From: Croceimicrobium sp965279135
GTDB lineage: Bacteria > Bacteroidota > Bacteroidia > Flavobacteriales > Schleiferiaceae
NCBI GenBank assembly: GCA_965279135.1
Contig: OZ257133.1
Span: forward strand, 310,001-374,000
Direction: 5' to 3'
Length of the DNA stretch: 64,000 nt
This document shows, piece by piece, positions 8,426-16,806 of this stretch (within the stretch, counting starts at the first letter, position 1; every line of letters begins with the position of its first letter). The translations under genes were made by a program, and so were the position numbers. The notes beneath the pieces were generated by a model. It was not told the DNA's origin. It did not search any database and was given only the letters and a program-made list of their open reading frames with translations.

Positions 8426-8614
8426 AGAACCTAGAGCTTGGAGATTAGAACATAGTGTTTTGTGCGTGCAAGACACCGGTTATCATCGGCTACCACAGCC
8501 AACTTGGAACAGCCCACAATACACCCAGCAGTAGAAAAGTCTTTCTACTTTCTACCAACTACCAACTACCAACTACCAACTACCAACTACCAACTACTAA
8601 CTACTAACTACTAG
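8426..8614. repeat. CTAC-heptad repeat array with upstream AGAAC(C/T)TAGAGCT motif
   Basis: The spacer between exbB and nhaD (8311-8617) contains ten consecutive 7-base units at 8545-8614: CTACTTT, six CTACCAA, two CTACTAA and CTACTAG. The first four bases never change. A motif AGAACCTAGAGCT lies about 107 bases before the array, at 8426-8438. The same two parts recur at 39063-39222, so this is a dispersed composite element. There is no coding potential. The array ends just before the nhaD stop codon. Confidence 0.8.
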
Positions 8615-8617
8615 GTA

Positions 8618-10024
8618 CTAATAAAACAACGTTGCCTGCAAAATATAAGCCCCCGCCCCGGCAAAGTATCCGATTAGCGCTAAGAGACTAATTCGACGTA
8701 AATACCAGCCAAAAGAAATATTCTCAACGCCCATAACCGCCACACCAGCAGCTGAACCGATAATCAAGGCAGAACCTCCTGTTCCGGCACAGTAAGCCAG
8801 GAATTCCCAGAATAATCCATCGGTTGAAAAGAGGCCTCCCATAGTAGGATCAATATTGTACATACCCATAGATGCAGCAACCAGAGGAACATTATCTACA
8901 ATTGCAGAGAGTAAACCAATGATAACTCCCACGGTATAAACTCCATTCTCCGTATTGGTACCAATAGATTCATCCAGGCTATTGGCTAATTCTCCTAATT
9001 GACCGGCAGATTGTAAACTGGCTACCGCCAAAAGAATTCCCAGGAAGAAGAGCACACTAGCGGTATCGACCTTACGTAAAACGCCAATTACCGACAGTTT
9101 TGACTTAGTCTCGCGGTTCTTTGAACGGTGCATCAATTCGGTAATCATCCATAAAATCCCAAGGCTCATCATCATTCCCATGAAAGGAGGGAGGTGGGTA
9201 TAGGTTTTGAAAACCGGTACAAACAAAAGACCAAGCACGCCGACTACAAAAACGGTATTTCTTTCTGCTTCCGTGGTAGGATTGATATAGTGCTCTTTAC
9301 CCTCTGCCCGCATAGGTCGGGTAACATTTCCTTTTAGTCTTAGACTGAGCACCACCAAAGGCACGATCATAGCTACCAAGCTCGGGAAGATAAGTTGGGT
9401 AACCACAGCACCTGCAGTAATTTGACCGCCAATCCAGAGCATTGTAGTGGTAACATCTCCGATAGGAGACCAAGCACCACCTGCATTGGCTGAGATGACA
9501 ACCATACCGGCAAAGAGCCAGCGATCCTTCTGATCATCAATCAGTTTTTTAAGTAATGAAACCATCACAATCGAGGTGGTAAGGTTATCCAATGCTGCAG
9601 AGAAAAAGAATGTGAGAATACAGATGATCCAAAGCAGTTTAGATCGACTGGTAGTTTTAATTCGATCTGTAATTACGGCAAAACCTTCATGCGCGTCTAT
9701 GAGCTCCACAATAGTCATAGCTCCTAGCAGGAAAAATAAGATTGAAGCGATTTCACCCAGATGTTCCAGAATCTGGAATTCGGTAACATAGTGGACCACC
9801 ACGGCTTGTTGATCCGTGATGTTCTTTTCTTCCGCGAACATATCTGATATCCAATGCGGTATAGCCTGAAAATCAATTATCCCTTCTGCACCGATAACAT
9901 AAAGGGCCCAGCATAGGGTACCGGTAATCAGAGCCGAAGCAGCTTTGTCGATTTTGATATTGTGTTCAAGGGCAATCGCGAGATAGCCGATCACAAATAC
10001 CACCACCATTAAAGTGTAAATCAT
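8618..10024 (-). CDS. nhaD: NhaD-type Na+/H+ antiporter
   Basis: 468 residues with 11-13 hydrophobic segments, matching NhaD/ArsB-superfamily antiporters. Characteristic pieces are 'LGEIASILFFLLGAMTIVE', 'FFFSAALDNLTTSIVM' with Asp-Asn in the helix, 'ISANAGGAWSPIGDVTTTM' and 'LLSAIVDNVPLVAASMGMY', the paired half-helix motifs of the ion transport superfamily. It exports Na+ or Li+ in exchange for protons at the inner membrane, which fits a marine habitat. The amino-acid dehydrogenase gene lies 6 bases upstream on the same strand, so the two probably share a transcript. Confidence 0.92.
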   Translation of the reverse strand: MIYTLMVVVFVIGYLAIALEHNIKIDKAASALITGTLCWALYVIGAEGIIDFQAIPHWISDMFAEEKNITDQQAVVVHYVTEFQILEHLGEIASILFFLLGAMTIVELIDAHEGFAVITDRIKTTSRSKLLWIICILTFFFSAALDNLTTSIVMVSLLKKLIDDQKDRWLFAGMVVISANAGGAWSPIGDVTTTMLWIGGQITAGAVVTQLIFPSLVAMIVPLVVLSLRLKGNVTRPMRAEGKEHYINPTTEAERNTVFVVGVLGLLFVPVFKTYTHLPPFMGMMMSLGILWMITELMHRSKNRETKSKLSVIGVLRKVDTASVLFFLGILLAVASLQSAGQLGELANSLDESIGTNTENGVYTVGVIIGLLSAIVDNVPLVAASMGMYNIDPTMGGLFSTDGLFWEFLAYCAGTGGSALIIGSAAGVAVMGVENISFGWYLRRISLLALIGYFAGAGAYILQATLFY

Positions 10025-10030
10025 GGTTTT

Positions 10031-11257
10031 TTAGATTAGTTGTTTAAGGGCAATTTCGTAGGCGGTTTTGGTGAGTTCCATCTTATCGGAACGCAGGGTA
10101 TGAGTAGCTTCCAATGCTTCACGAATGATATTGGAAGTGTCCTCAAAAATGGCCTTATCATTAAGGTTAATACCGTCTTGCATTAGATAACCAAACACCC
10201 GAGCCATCCCACAGTTCGAAATAAAGTCTGGGACACAGCTCACTTTTTGATCCGCATATTCTGCGATCGGACCATAAAAGATTTCTTTATCTGCAAAAGG
10301 CACATTGGCACCGGAGGAGATTACCTCCAGGCCATTGGTGATCATTTGATCTAATTGGTCTTGATTTAGGAGGCGGGAAGCAGCTGCCGGGATAAAAATC
10401 TCGGCCCCAATACTCCAGATGCTTTGATTGATTTCATCAAATGGGATGAGGTCATCCGCGATGAGGTAATTCCCTTTTCGAGCATTGTATAGGTCTACTA
10501 TTTCTTCTAAACTGAAGCCATCTTTATTAAGAAGGCCGCCTACACGATCAATTATGCCGACAATTTTGGCTCCGCTTTGGGCGAGATAGAATGCAGCGGC
10601 AGAGGCAACATTGCCCCACCCTTGAATGATTACGCGTTTACCAGCTAGTTCACCGCCATAAATGTTGTAGAAATGTCTTACACTCTCCGCCGTTCCGTAA
10701 CCGGTAATTAAGTCAGCAACGGTGTACTGATTGGGTTTGCCCGGGCTTAGATTTGATTCTTCAACCGGTAACAGCACTCCCTCTTGAAGTTGCTTTATTT
10801 TTTGGGTTTTAGCCTCACCATTGGGAGCGAAGTGTCCCATGAGCACTCCTTCCTGCGGATGTTCAATCCCTAAATTTGAAGTAACAGGAATTACTTCATG
10901 GATTTCATCTACATTCAAATCTCCCCCGGTCCCGTAGTAGTTCTTAAGGAGTGGTTTAACAGCAGCATACCAACGTTTTAATACACCATCCTTACGAGGA
11001 TCATTGGGATCGAAGTTGATGCCGCTTTTAGCGCCACCGATAGGAGGGCCGGCTACCGTGAATTTAATCTCCATGGTTTTAGCAAGGCTTAGCACCTCGT
11101 GCTCATTTAAGCCAACTCGCATGCGCGTGCCACCTCCGGCGGCTCCACCTCTTAATGAATTAATAACTACCCAACCTTCAGCTGGAGTTTCACTATCATG
11201 CCAATGGAAAACGATTTCCGCTGGCTTGTTTTCATAAGTCTGTAAGAGGTCTTTCAT
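10031..11257 (-). CDS. Glu/Leu/Phe/Val dehydrogenase
   Basis: 408 residues from the ATG at 11257 (MKDLLQTYENKPAEIVFHW), the start expected from family members; an upstream ATG at 11281 would add eight residues. It catalyses NAD(P)-dependent oxidative deamination of an amino acid. The substrate lysine region 'GGGTRMR' and 'PPIGGAKSGINFDP' is intact. The coenzyme domain carries 'VIIQGWGNVASAAAFYLA' and the C-terminus has 'SSGANVPFADKE'. Which amino acid it uses cannot be read from the sequence. It is the first gene of a pair with nhaD. Confidence 0.9.
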   Translation of the reverse strand: MKDLLQTYENKPAEIVFHWHDSETPAEGWVVINSLRGGAAGGGTRMRVGLNEHEVLSLAKTMEIKFTVAGPPIGGAKSGINFDPNDPRKDGVLKRWYAAVKPLLKNYYGTGGDLNVDEIHEVIPVTSNLGIEHPQEGVLMGHFAPNGEAKTQKIKQLQEGVLLPVEESNLSPGKPNQYTVADLITGYGTAESVRHFYNIYGGELAGKRVIIQGWGNVASAAAFYLAQSGAKIVGIIDRVGGLLNKDGFSLEEIVDLYNARKGNYLIADDLIPFDEINQSIWSIGAEIFIPAAASRLLNQDQLDQMITNGLEVISSGANVPFADKEIFYGPIAEYADQKVSCVPDFISNCGMARVFGYLMQDGINLNDKAIFEDTSNIIREALEATHTLRSDKMELTKTAYEIALKQLI

Positions 11258-11325
11258 CAACGCTTTTTTGAGCGCCAACAAAAGTAAAAAAAGAGAGATG
11301 CCAAGAGATTAAATTGGGAATATGT

Positions 11326-12408
11326 TTATGGCTCAAATTGGATACCACTGCTATGGTCTTGAGAAGCACCAGTAACGGAAGCCAAAACATTGATTTTTCC
11401 CTGTTTCTTAAGAAATGCGAGATAAGCGAAAATCAAGGCTTCTTTGAAGTGAAGAAGATCAACATCCGCGACTTCTAAATCAAAACTACCCCAAATACCG
11501 ATGGAGTCAATTAAGGTTTTGTTTAGAGCTCCGCCACCACTGATTAAGACCCGCTTTACCTTGTAGTGGTGCAAGCTCTGGGCAATTTGAAAAGATATAT
11601 GGCGATTTATCGTAGCAATGTTTTCCTCAGCACTTAGAGCGAAAGAATCAACCAAGGGGAGGAATTCTGCCTCAAGCCATTCTCGCCCTAAGCTTTTCGG
11701 ATGGGCTTTTTGATAATATGGAATCTCATTGAGTAGATTGAAGAGCTCAGAGTTGTGTCCTGCGCTTGCCGCAATGGTTCCGGATTCATCATAAGCTAGG
11801 CCTAGTTTGCTGCAGTAGTGGTTCATTGCCAGATTACATGGGCCGATATCAAAGGCGATTCTTTCTTTTCCTTGTTCGAGGGAAATATTGGCGAAGCCGC
11901 CAAGGTTCAAACAGGCCTCGTATTGCGGAAACAGATCACGATCACCAATTGGCACCAGAGGAGCGCCTTGCCCACCCAATTCCACATCTCGCTTACGGAA
12001 GTCGCATATTACGGGAATTCCGGTCTGGGAAGCCAGGCTGGGGCGATTCCCAATTTGCAGGGTAATCCCATTTTCGGGTTGATGGAACCAGGTATGACCA
12101 TGAGAGCCTATCAGGTCGATATCTTCCAAAGACAGATTGAACTCTTCACGGAAGGCATTGACCATTTTGCCCAATTGTAGGGTGTAGTGCTCATCCAATG
12201 ATGACAGTTCTTCGGAGGAAATCGACTTAAATTCCAGCTTCTTTTCCCAGCCATTGGAATATGAATAGGTACGTGCGGCAAGAATTCTAAAATCCGCGAG
12301 ATTCTTTTCCGGAAACTCCACGAGACATAGATCCAATCCATCAAGTGAGGTTCCGGACATTAAACCCAGCACCTTGAATAGACCATTGTTATTAAGATTT
12401 TGCGCCAT
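11326..12408 (-). CDS. anmK: Anhydro-N-acetylmuramic acid kinase
   Basis: 360 residues. AnmK phosphorylates 1,6-anhydro-N-acetylmuramic acid released by cell-wall turnover and so feeds it back to recycling. Evidence is the N-terminal phosphate motif 'GLMSGTSLDGLDLCLVEF' (about residues 15-32), 'LNLGGFANISLEQG' and 'AFDIGPCNLAMNHYC' in the middle, and the C-terminal 'VLISGGGALNKTLIDSI'. The middle motif is the short Bacteroidota form rather than the proteobacterial TDPGPGN. It is divergent from the acyl-CoA dehydrogenase gene with 55 bases between the starts. Confidence 0.93.
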   Translation of the reverse strand: MAQNLNNNGLFKVLGLMSGTSLDGLDLCLVEFPEKNLADFRILAARTYSYSNGWEKKLEFKSISSEELSSLDEHYTLQLGKMVNAFREEFNLSLEDIDLIGSHGHTWFHQPENGITLQIGNRPSLASQTGIPVICDFRKRDVELGGQGAPLVPIGDRDLFPQYEACLNLGGFANISLEQGKERIAFDIGPCNLAMNHYCSKLGLAYDESGTIAASAGHNSELFNLLNEIPYYQKAHPKSLGREWLEAEFLPLVDSFALSAEENIATINRHISFQIAQSLHHYKVKRVLISGGGALNKTLIDSIGIWGSFDLEVADVDLLHFKEALIFAYLAFLKKQGKINVLASVTGASQDHSSGIQFEP

Positions 12409-12414
12409 TTAACT

Positions 12415-12422
12415 TACCTTTG
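12415..12422 (+). promoter_or_regulatory. -7 promoter box for the acyl-CoA dehydrogenase gene
   Basis: TACCTTTG matches TAnnTTTG and lies 41 bases before the ATG at 12464, in the divergent spacer with anmK. No convincing TTTG at -33 spacing is present, so only the -7 half is supported. Confidence 0.4.
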
Positions 12423-12463
12423 CGCACCGACTCAAAAGAGCTACAAGAATAAACATTATTACT

Positions 12464-13606
12464 ATGAATTTTGAACTTACGGAGGAGCATTTAATGATCC
12501 AACAAGCCGCTCGTGATTTCGCCCAAAATGAATTATTACCGGGTGTGATCGAGCGTGATGACAAGCAGGAGTTTCCTGCTGAGCAGGTGAGGAAGATGGG
12601 AGAGCTTGGTTTTATGGGTATGATGGTAGATCCTAAGTATAATGGAGCAGGTCTGGATACCGTATCCTACGTATTAGCCATGGAGGAAATTTCCAAAGTG
12701 GATGCTTCAGCATCTGTGGTAATGTCTGTCAACAATAGCCTTGTTTGCTGGGGACTGGAGAAATTCGGAACCGAGGAACAAAAAGAAAAGTATCTAAAGC
12801 CATTGGCGGCAGGAGAGGTGATTGGCGCCTTTTGTCTTTCAGAGCCCGAAGCAGGTTCGGATGCGACATCTCAAAAGACTACTGCCATTGATATGGGAGA
12901 TCATTATCTCCTGAATGGAAACAAAAACTGGATTACTAATGGCGGTTCTGCCAGTGTCTATCTAGTAATGGCACAAACGGATGTAGAGAAAGGACACCGT
13001 GGTATTAACTGTCTTATCGTAGAGCGTGGCATGGAGGGCTTTACGGTAGGTAAGAAGGAAGATAAGATGGGAATTCGGGGCTCGGATACCCATTCCTTGA
13101 TGTTCCAGGATGTAAAGGTTCCCAAAGAGAATCGCATCGGTGAGGATGGCTTCGGATTTAAGTTTGCTATGAAGGTATTGAGTGGTGGTCGTATCGGAAT
13201 TGCTGCACAGGCTCTTGGTATTGCTAGTGGAGCTTTCGAATTGGCAAACAAATATGCCAAAGAGCGCAAGACTTTCGGGAAAGAGATTGGCAAACATCAG
13301 GGTGTTGGCTTTAAGTTAGCCGATATGGCCACTGAAGTTGATGCTGCCCGTTTGATGTGTTTACGTGCGGCCTGGTTAAAGGACAATGGTCAGCCTTTCG
13401 ATAAGGAGAGTGCCATGGCTAAGCTTTATGCATCAGAAATTGCCATGAAGACTACTGTGGAAGCGGTTCAGGTACATGGAGGGTATGGATATGTGAAGGA
13501 GTACCATGTGGAGCGTCTAATGCGCGATGCTAAGATTACCCAGATTTACGAAGGAACTTCGGAGATTCAAAAAATTGTTATTAGTCGGGCGGTTTTAGCA
13601 GACTAA
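12464..13606 (+). CDS. Acyl-CoA dehydrogenase (short/medium-chain type)
   Basis: 380 residues, full length for the family. It oxidises an acyl-CoA to the 2-enoyl-CoA with FAD and passes electrons to electron-transfer flavoprotein. Both PROSITE-type signatures are present: 'GAFCLSEPEAGSDATSQ' (about residues 124-140) and, near the C-terminus, 'QIYEGTSEIQKIVISRAVL' with the probable catalytic base Glu in YEG. FAD-binding segments such as 'NKNWITNGGSASVYLVMAQT' are also visible. It is followed by a strong terminator (13624-13700), so it is monocistronic. Chain-length preference cannot be read. Confidence 0.94.
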   Translation: MNFELTEEHLMIQQAARDFAQNELLPGVIERDDKQEFPAEQVRKMGELGFMGMMVDPKYNGAGLDTVSYVLAMEEISKVDASASVVMSVNNSLVCWGLEKFGTEEQKEKYLKPLAAGEVIGAFCLSEPEAGSDATSQKTTAIDMGDHYLLNGNKNWITNGGSASVYLVMAQTDVEKGHRGINCLIVERGMEGFTVGKKEDKMGIRGSDTHSLMFQDVKVPKENRIGEDGFGFKFAMKVLSGGRIGIAAQALGIASGAFELANKYAKERKTFGKEIGKHQGVGFKLADMATEVDAARLMCLRAAWLKDNGQPFDKESAMAKLYASEIAMKTTVEAVQVHGGYGYVKEYHVERLMRDAKITQIYEGTSEIQKIVISRAVLAD

Positions 13607-13623
13607 TTCAATTCAAAAAATAT

Positions 13624-13700
13624 AAACCCTGTCCCCTCATGTTTTGACCCTTAGGTAATTTGCCTGGGTTAAAAAAGGCTAGAGGAGACAGGGTTTTTTT
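13624..13700 (+). terminator. Terminator after the acyl-CoA dehydrogenase
   Basis: AAACCCTGTCCCCTC at 13624-13638 pairs with GAGGAGACAGGGTTT at 13682-13696, one mismatch in 15 positions, followed by a run of seven T. The loop of about 43 bases is unusually long and can itself fold around TAGGTAATTTGCCTG. Confidence 0.7.
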
Positions 13701-13761
13701 ATACTCATTATCAAGGTTTTCAGTAGCATGATTATCTTTATTCTGTTGATTAGCTGTTTCT

Positions 13762-15048
13762 ATGGTTGAAATTCTTCGCTCCACTTCTTCTGGGCTCTAC
13801 AGGTTTGCGGGCCGTTATATCCCTGAGGATGCTCAGGAGGCGAAGTACATTCTGCGTTCCAATTTCATTACCCTTTTTGTCTTTTCCCTGGTTCTGGTTT
13901 TCATCCCCATCTTCCTTTGGATCGATGCACCTTTACAGGTTTTTAGTGCCTTTGGAGTTGCACTTTGCGGATGGATTGTACTATGGTTGAACAAAGGAAG
14001 TTCCAGGCCCCTGGGGCGTTTATTTCAACTTCTTAGCCTGGCTTGTTGGCTTTTTTACTATTCCTGGAGTTTCGGTGAGGAAAGTGCTGCACATTACCTC
14101 TACCTGGCTTTTGCTGTAATCCCAATGATCCTTTTCCCAGTGAATAGAAGCTTGATATACATATCAACTTTTTTAGTCTACCTGGGTCTCTTTTGGCTAG
14201 TGGAATCGAGTTATACTAGTTTTCATGGCGACTTGAGTTTACATGATCAGAAGGTCCTTAAGGCGATCGTTTATAACCTACTGTTTGTCTGGATTTTCGT
14301 CAATTTTTGGTTGTACAACCGCTCTAATGAGATCTATGAGTCTAATATTAAGAGGACTTTAGAGCGCCTGGAGGAAAAAAACAGGGAGATGGAACAATTT
14401 GTCCACATCGCATCTCACGATTTACAGGAACCTTTGAAAACCATTCGTAGTTTCGTAGAGTTCTTCCAGGAGGATGATACTTCCGAAGAAGAGCGGGCTC
14501 TGTATCTTCAGAAAATAGATCAGGCTAGCCAGAAGATGCATGGGTTGATTAAAGCGCTAATGAATCATTCGAGGATGGGCAATCCTCAAAATGTTCAAAG
14601 CTTGTTAGACCTGAATGAATTGTTGGGAGAGATAAAAGAGGATGTGGTAGATCGATTGGGTTTGGATAAGGTGCAACTGGAAATTGGAGAACTACCTATG
14701 ATCAAGGCTAATAAGGAGGATATAAAGACACTTTTTGAGCAGTTGATTTGGAATGCCATCAAGTTCACTCCGGGAAGCCGTATTCCTAAGATTGTGGTTC
14801 GGGCCTCCAATCAGGGTTTATATCATCAATTTGAGGTAGATGATAATGGGATTGGCATTCATGGTCCAAACACAAATCGGGTCTTTGAGATATTTCAACG
14901 CCTAAACGATAGCGAGGAATATTCAGGTTTAGGCGCTGGATTAGCACATGCAAAGAAAATCGTTCAAAACTATGATGGGGATATAGGTTTTAAACCTAAA
15001 GAAGGGGAAGGTACTGTGTTTTATTTCACATTATTAGCGAAAAGGTGA
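13762..15048 (+). CDS. Membrane sensor histidine kinase
   Basis: 428 residues. Six hydrophobic helices span about residues 34-52, 57-76, 88-104, 112-126, 130-147 and 168-185. A short coiled coil follows (RTLERLEEKNREMEQF), then the HisKA domain with H219 in 'VHIASHDLQEPLKTI' and the HATPase domain with N-box 'LIWNAIKFTPGS', G1 'VDDNGIGIHG' and G2 'GLGAGLAHAKKIVQNY'. The H-box form SHDLQEPLK is that of the phytochrome-like/Bacteroidota kinases. The periplasmic loops are tiny, so the signal is probably membrane or intracellular. It is coupled to the response regulator by a GTGA overlap. Confidence 0.92.
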   Translation: MVEILRSTSSGLYRFAGRYIPEDAQEAKYILRSNFITLFVFSLVLVFIPIFLWIDAPLQVFSAFGVALCGWIVLWLNKGSSRPLGRLFQLLSLACWLFYYSWSFGEESAAHYLYLAFAVIPMILFPVNRSLIYISTFLVYLGLFWLVESSYTSFHGDLSLHDQKVLKAIVYNLLFVWIFVNFWLYNRSNEIYESNIKRTLERLEEKNREMEQFVHIASHDLQEPLKTIRSFVEFFQEDDTSEEERALYLQKIDQASQKMHGLIKALMNHSRMGNPQNVQSLLDLNELLGEIKEDVVDRLGLDKVQLEIGELPMIKANKEDIKTLFEQLIWNAIKFTPGSRIPKIVVRASNQGLYHQFEVDDNGIGIHGPNTNRVFEIFQRLNDSEEYSGLGAGLAHAKKIVQNYDGDIGFKPKEGEGTVFYFTLLAKR

Positions 15049-15479
15049 TTGAGGTGAAGGCTGACATTTTGAAAGGTATTTTATTGGTGGATGATGATCC
15101 ATTAGTGCATTTTATCAACCGTAAGGTGATACAAAGGCTCAATCTGGACTTACAGATCGTAGAGCTGAAAAGTGCTCAACAAGCATTAGAAAGACTTCAG
15201 TCCGATGATGAAAGCGAGTTGAATCGACCCTGTCTTATTCTTTTAGATCTGAGTATGCCGGGATTATCAGGCTGGGATTTTTTGGAAGAGTATAAGTCCC
15301 TACCGGAATCTGCTCGACAGGGCATTTCGATAATGATTCTTAGTACATCAGAGAATCCGAGTGATAGATCCAGGGCCGATGCCATTCCAGAGGTAGAACA
15401 TTACATCACCAAGCCTCTAAGTAAGGAATTACTCCTGGGTTTAATTGATGATTATTGGCCTGAGACGCTTAAAAGCTAA
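15045..15479 (+). CDS. Single-domain response regulator
   Basis: 144 residues, only a receiver domain. Acidic pocket 'ILLVDDDP' (D16-D18), phospho-acceptor D68 in 'CLILLDLSMPGLSGWDF', conserved Thr/Ser in 'ILSTSEN' and K123 in 'YITKPLSK'. The start is GTG at 15045, overlapping the kinase stop (GTGA). With no output domain it must act by protein interaction or as a phospho-relay, as is common for kinases with SHDLQEPLK H-boxes. It converges on murF with only seven bases between the stop codons. Confidence 0.92.
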   Translation: MIEVKADILKGILLVDDDPLVHFINRKVIQRLNLDLQIVELKSAQQALERLQSDDESELNRPCLILLDLSMPGLSGWDFLEEYKSLPESARQGISIMILSTSENPSDRSRADAIPEVEHYITKPLSKELLLGLIDDYWPETLKS

Positions 15480-15486
15480 TCTATTC

Positions 15487-16767
15487 TTACAGGAGGTTCG
15501 CAAGTTTTTCAAGGGTCATTCCGCGACTTCCTTTTACCAATATCAGTTTGTCTTTCGGTAAATTTTGGGACATCCAATTAACGGCTAAAGCAGTAGTTTC
15601 GAAGCAACGCGCCTGGGTGTTGGTTTGGCTAAATGCTTCACCCACTAGAATTACTTCATCATAAGCAGTATCGGTCGCAAGATCAGCAATGCGCTGGTGT
15701 TCCTCAGCTTCGTATTCACCCATCTCAAACATATCTCCGAGTATTACCCACTTTTCGGTATCGGCTTTGTCGCTGAGCTTGGCAAAATTGCTAAGGGCAG
15801 CTTCCATACTGCTGGGATTGGCATTGTAATAATCCTTCACCAGAAGGTTCGCTTTTCCCGCTTCCAGTTGCGATCTATTATTGCTTGGCTGATAGGATTC
15901 AATACCAGTTTTGAGCTCATTTTTACTAAGACCAAAATGAGCACCCAAGCTTAGAGCTATGGCTATATTGCTAAAATTGTAATCTCCAGTAAGATGGGAC
16001 TGTATCATTTCATCCTGCCAACGCACTGCTACATAGGAAGAGTTATTTGATACCGGATATACTGGAAAGTCAGCCTTTTCATCTGCTCCATAAGTCTTTC
16101 GTTCGATACCCTGACTTTTCTCCAGCTGCTTAGAATCTCCAATGTTTACCCAAGCCAGTTTGTGGTTTTGTCTGAGGTTTTCGAGCAATTCACTTTTCCC
16201 TTTGATAACTCCCTCCGGTCCACCGAATCCCTCTAAATGAGCTTTTCCATAATTAGTTATGAAGCCAATATCAGGCATAGAGATGTTACATAGGAATTCG
16301 ATTTCCTTTTGGGCATTGGCTCCCATTTCTATTACGGCGATTTCCGCATCTGGATCAATTCCTAAGATACTTAGAGGCACCCCAATATGATTGTTGAGGT
16401 TACCATGGGTGAAGGAAACGTGAAACTTTTGCTTTAGTACAGAAACCAACAATTCCTTGCTAGTGGTTTTACCATTACTACCAGTTAGGCCTATTACCGG
16501 AATTTGCAGTTGCTTGCGATGAAAGCGTGCTAATTCTTGCAAGGCTCTTAAGCCATCTCCAACAAGTAGTTTTCGCGGACCTTCATATTCAGCCTCATCG
16601 ACGATTGCGGCGATCGCTCCCGCTTGCAAGGCCTTATTGGCGAACTTGTTTCCATTAAAGTTTTCTCCTTTCAGCGCGATATAAAGCTGGCCTTCTTTAA
16701 GGGTCCGTGTATCAGTGCAGATACCTTCGCTGCTCAGGTAGAGGTCGTAGAGGTTGTTGATGTCCAT
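15487..16767 (-). CDS. murF: UDP-N-acetylmuramoyl-tripeptide--D-alanyl-D-alanine ligase
   Basis: 426 residues. MurF adds D-Ala-D-Ala to the UDP-MurNAc tripeptide, the last cytoplasmic step of the precursor. The P-loop 'VIGLTGSNGKTTSKELL' places the catalytic lysine at K100. 'NLNNHIGVPLSIL', 'AVIEMGANAQKEIEFL' and 'VKDYYNANPSSMEAAL' follow the Mur-ligase pattern, and the C-terminal domain has 'WVILGDMFEMGE' and 'LVKGSRGMTLEKL'. It stands 39 bases downstream of gldJ, and an intrinsic terminator fills that gap with its T-run ending just before the murF ATG. How it is transcribed is therefore unclear. Confidence 0.95.
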   Translation of the reverse strand: MDINNLYDLYLSSEGICTDTRTLKEGQLYIALKGENFNGNKFANKALQAGAIAAIVDEAEYEGPRKLLVGDGLRALQELARFHRKQLQIPVIGLTGSNGKTTSKELLVSVLKQKFHVSFTHGNLNNHIGVPLSILGIDPDAEIAVIEMGANAQKEIEFLCNISMPDIGFITNYGKAHLEGFGGPEGVIKGKSELLENLRQNHKLAWVNIGDSKQLEKSQGIERKTYGADEKADFPVYPVSNNSSYVAVRWQDEMIQSHLTGDYNFSNIAIALSLGAHFGLSKNELKTGIESYQPSNNRSQLEAGKANLLVKDYYNANPSSMEAALSNFAKLSDKADTEKWVILGDMFEMGEYEAEEHQRIADLATDTAYDEVILVGEAFSQTNTQARCFETTALAVNWMSQNLPKDKLILVKGSRGMTLEKLANLL

Positions 16768-16769
16768 AA

Positions 16770-16800
16770 TAAAAAAAGCCCTGACGCTACGGCCAGGGCT
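16770..16800 (-). terminator. Terminator between gldJ and murF
   Basis: Read on the minus strand, AGCCCTG (complement of 16794-16800) pairs with CAGGGCT (complement of 16777-16783), followed by a run of seven T (complement of 16771-16777). It ends the gldJ transcript. The T-run finishes three bases before the murF start codon, so murF read-through or attenuation is possible. Confidence 0.75.
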
Positions 16801-16806
16801 AAAATC

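Noticed and set aside
8545..8614. Heptamer array considered as a CRISPR
   Set aside because: Repeats are 7 bases and contiguous, without 30-40 base spacers, and no cas genes are near.
11766..12180. Overlapping plus-strand frames of 64-120 codons
   Set aside because: Antisense shadows of anmK, which has full-length family motifs.
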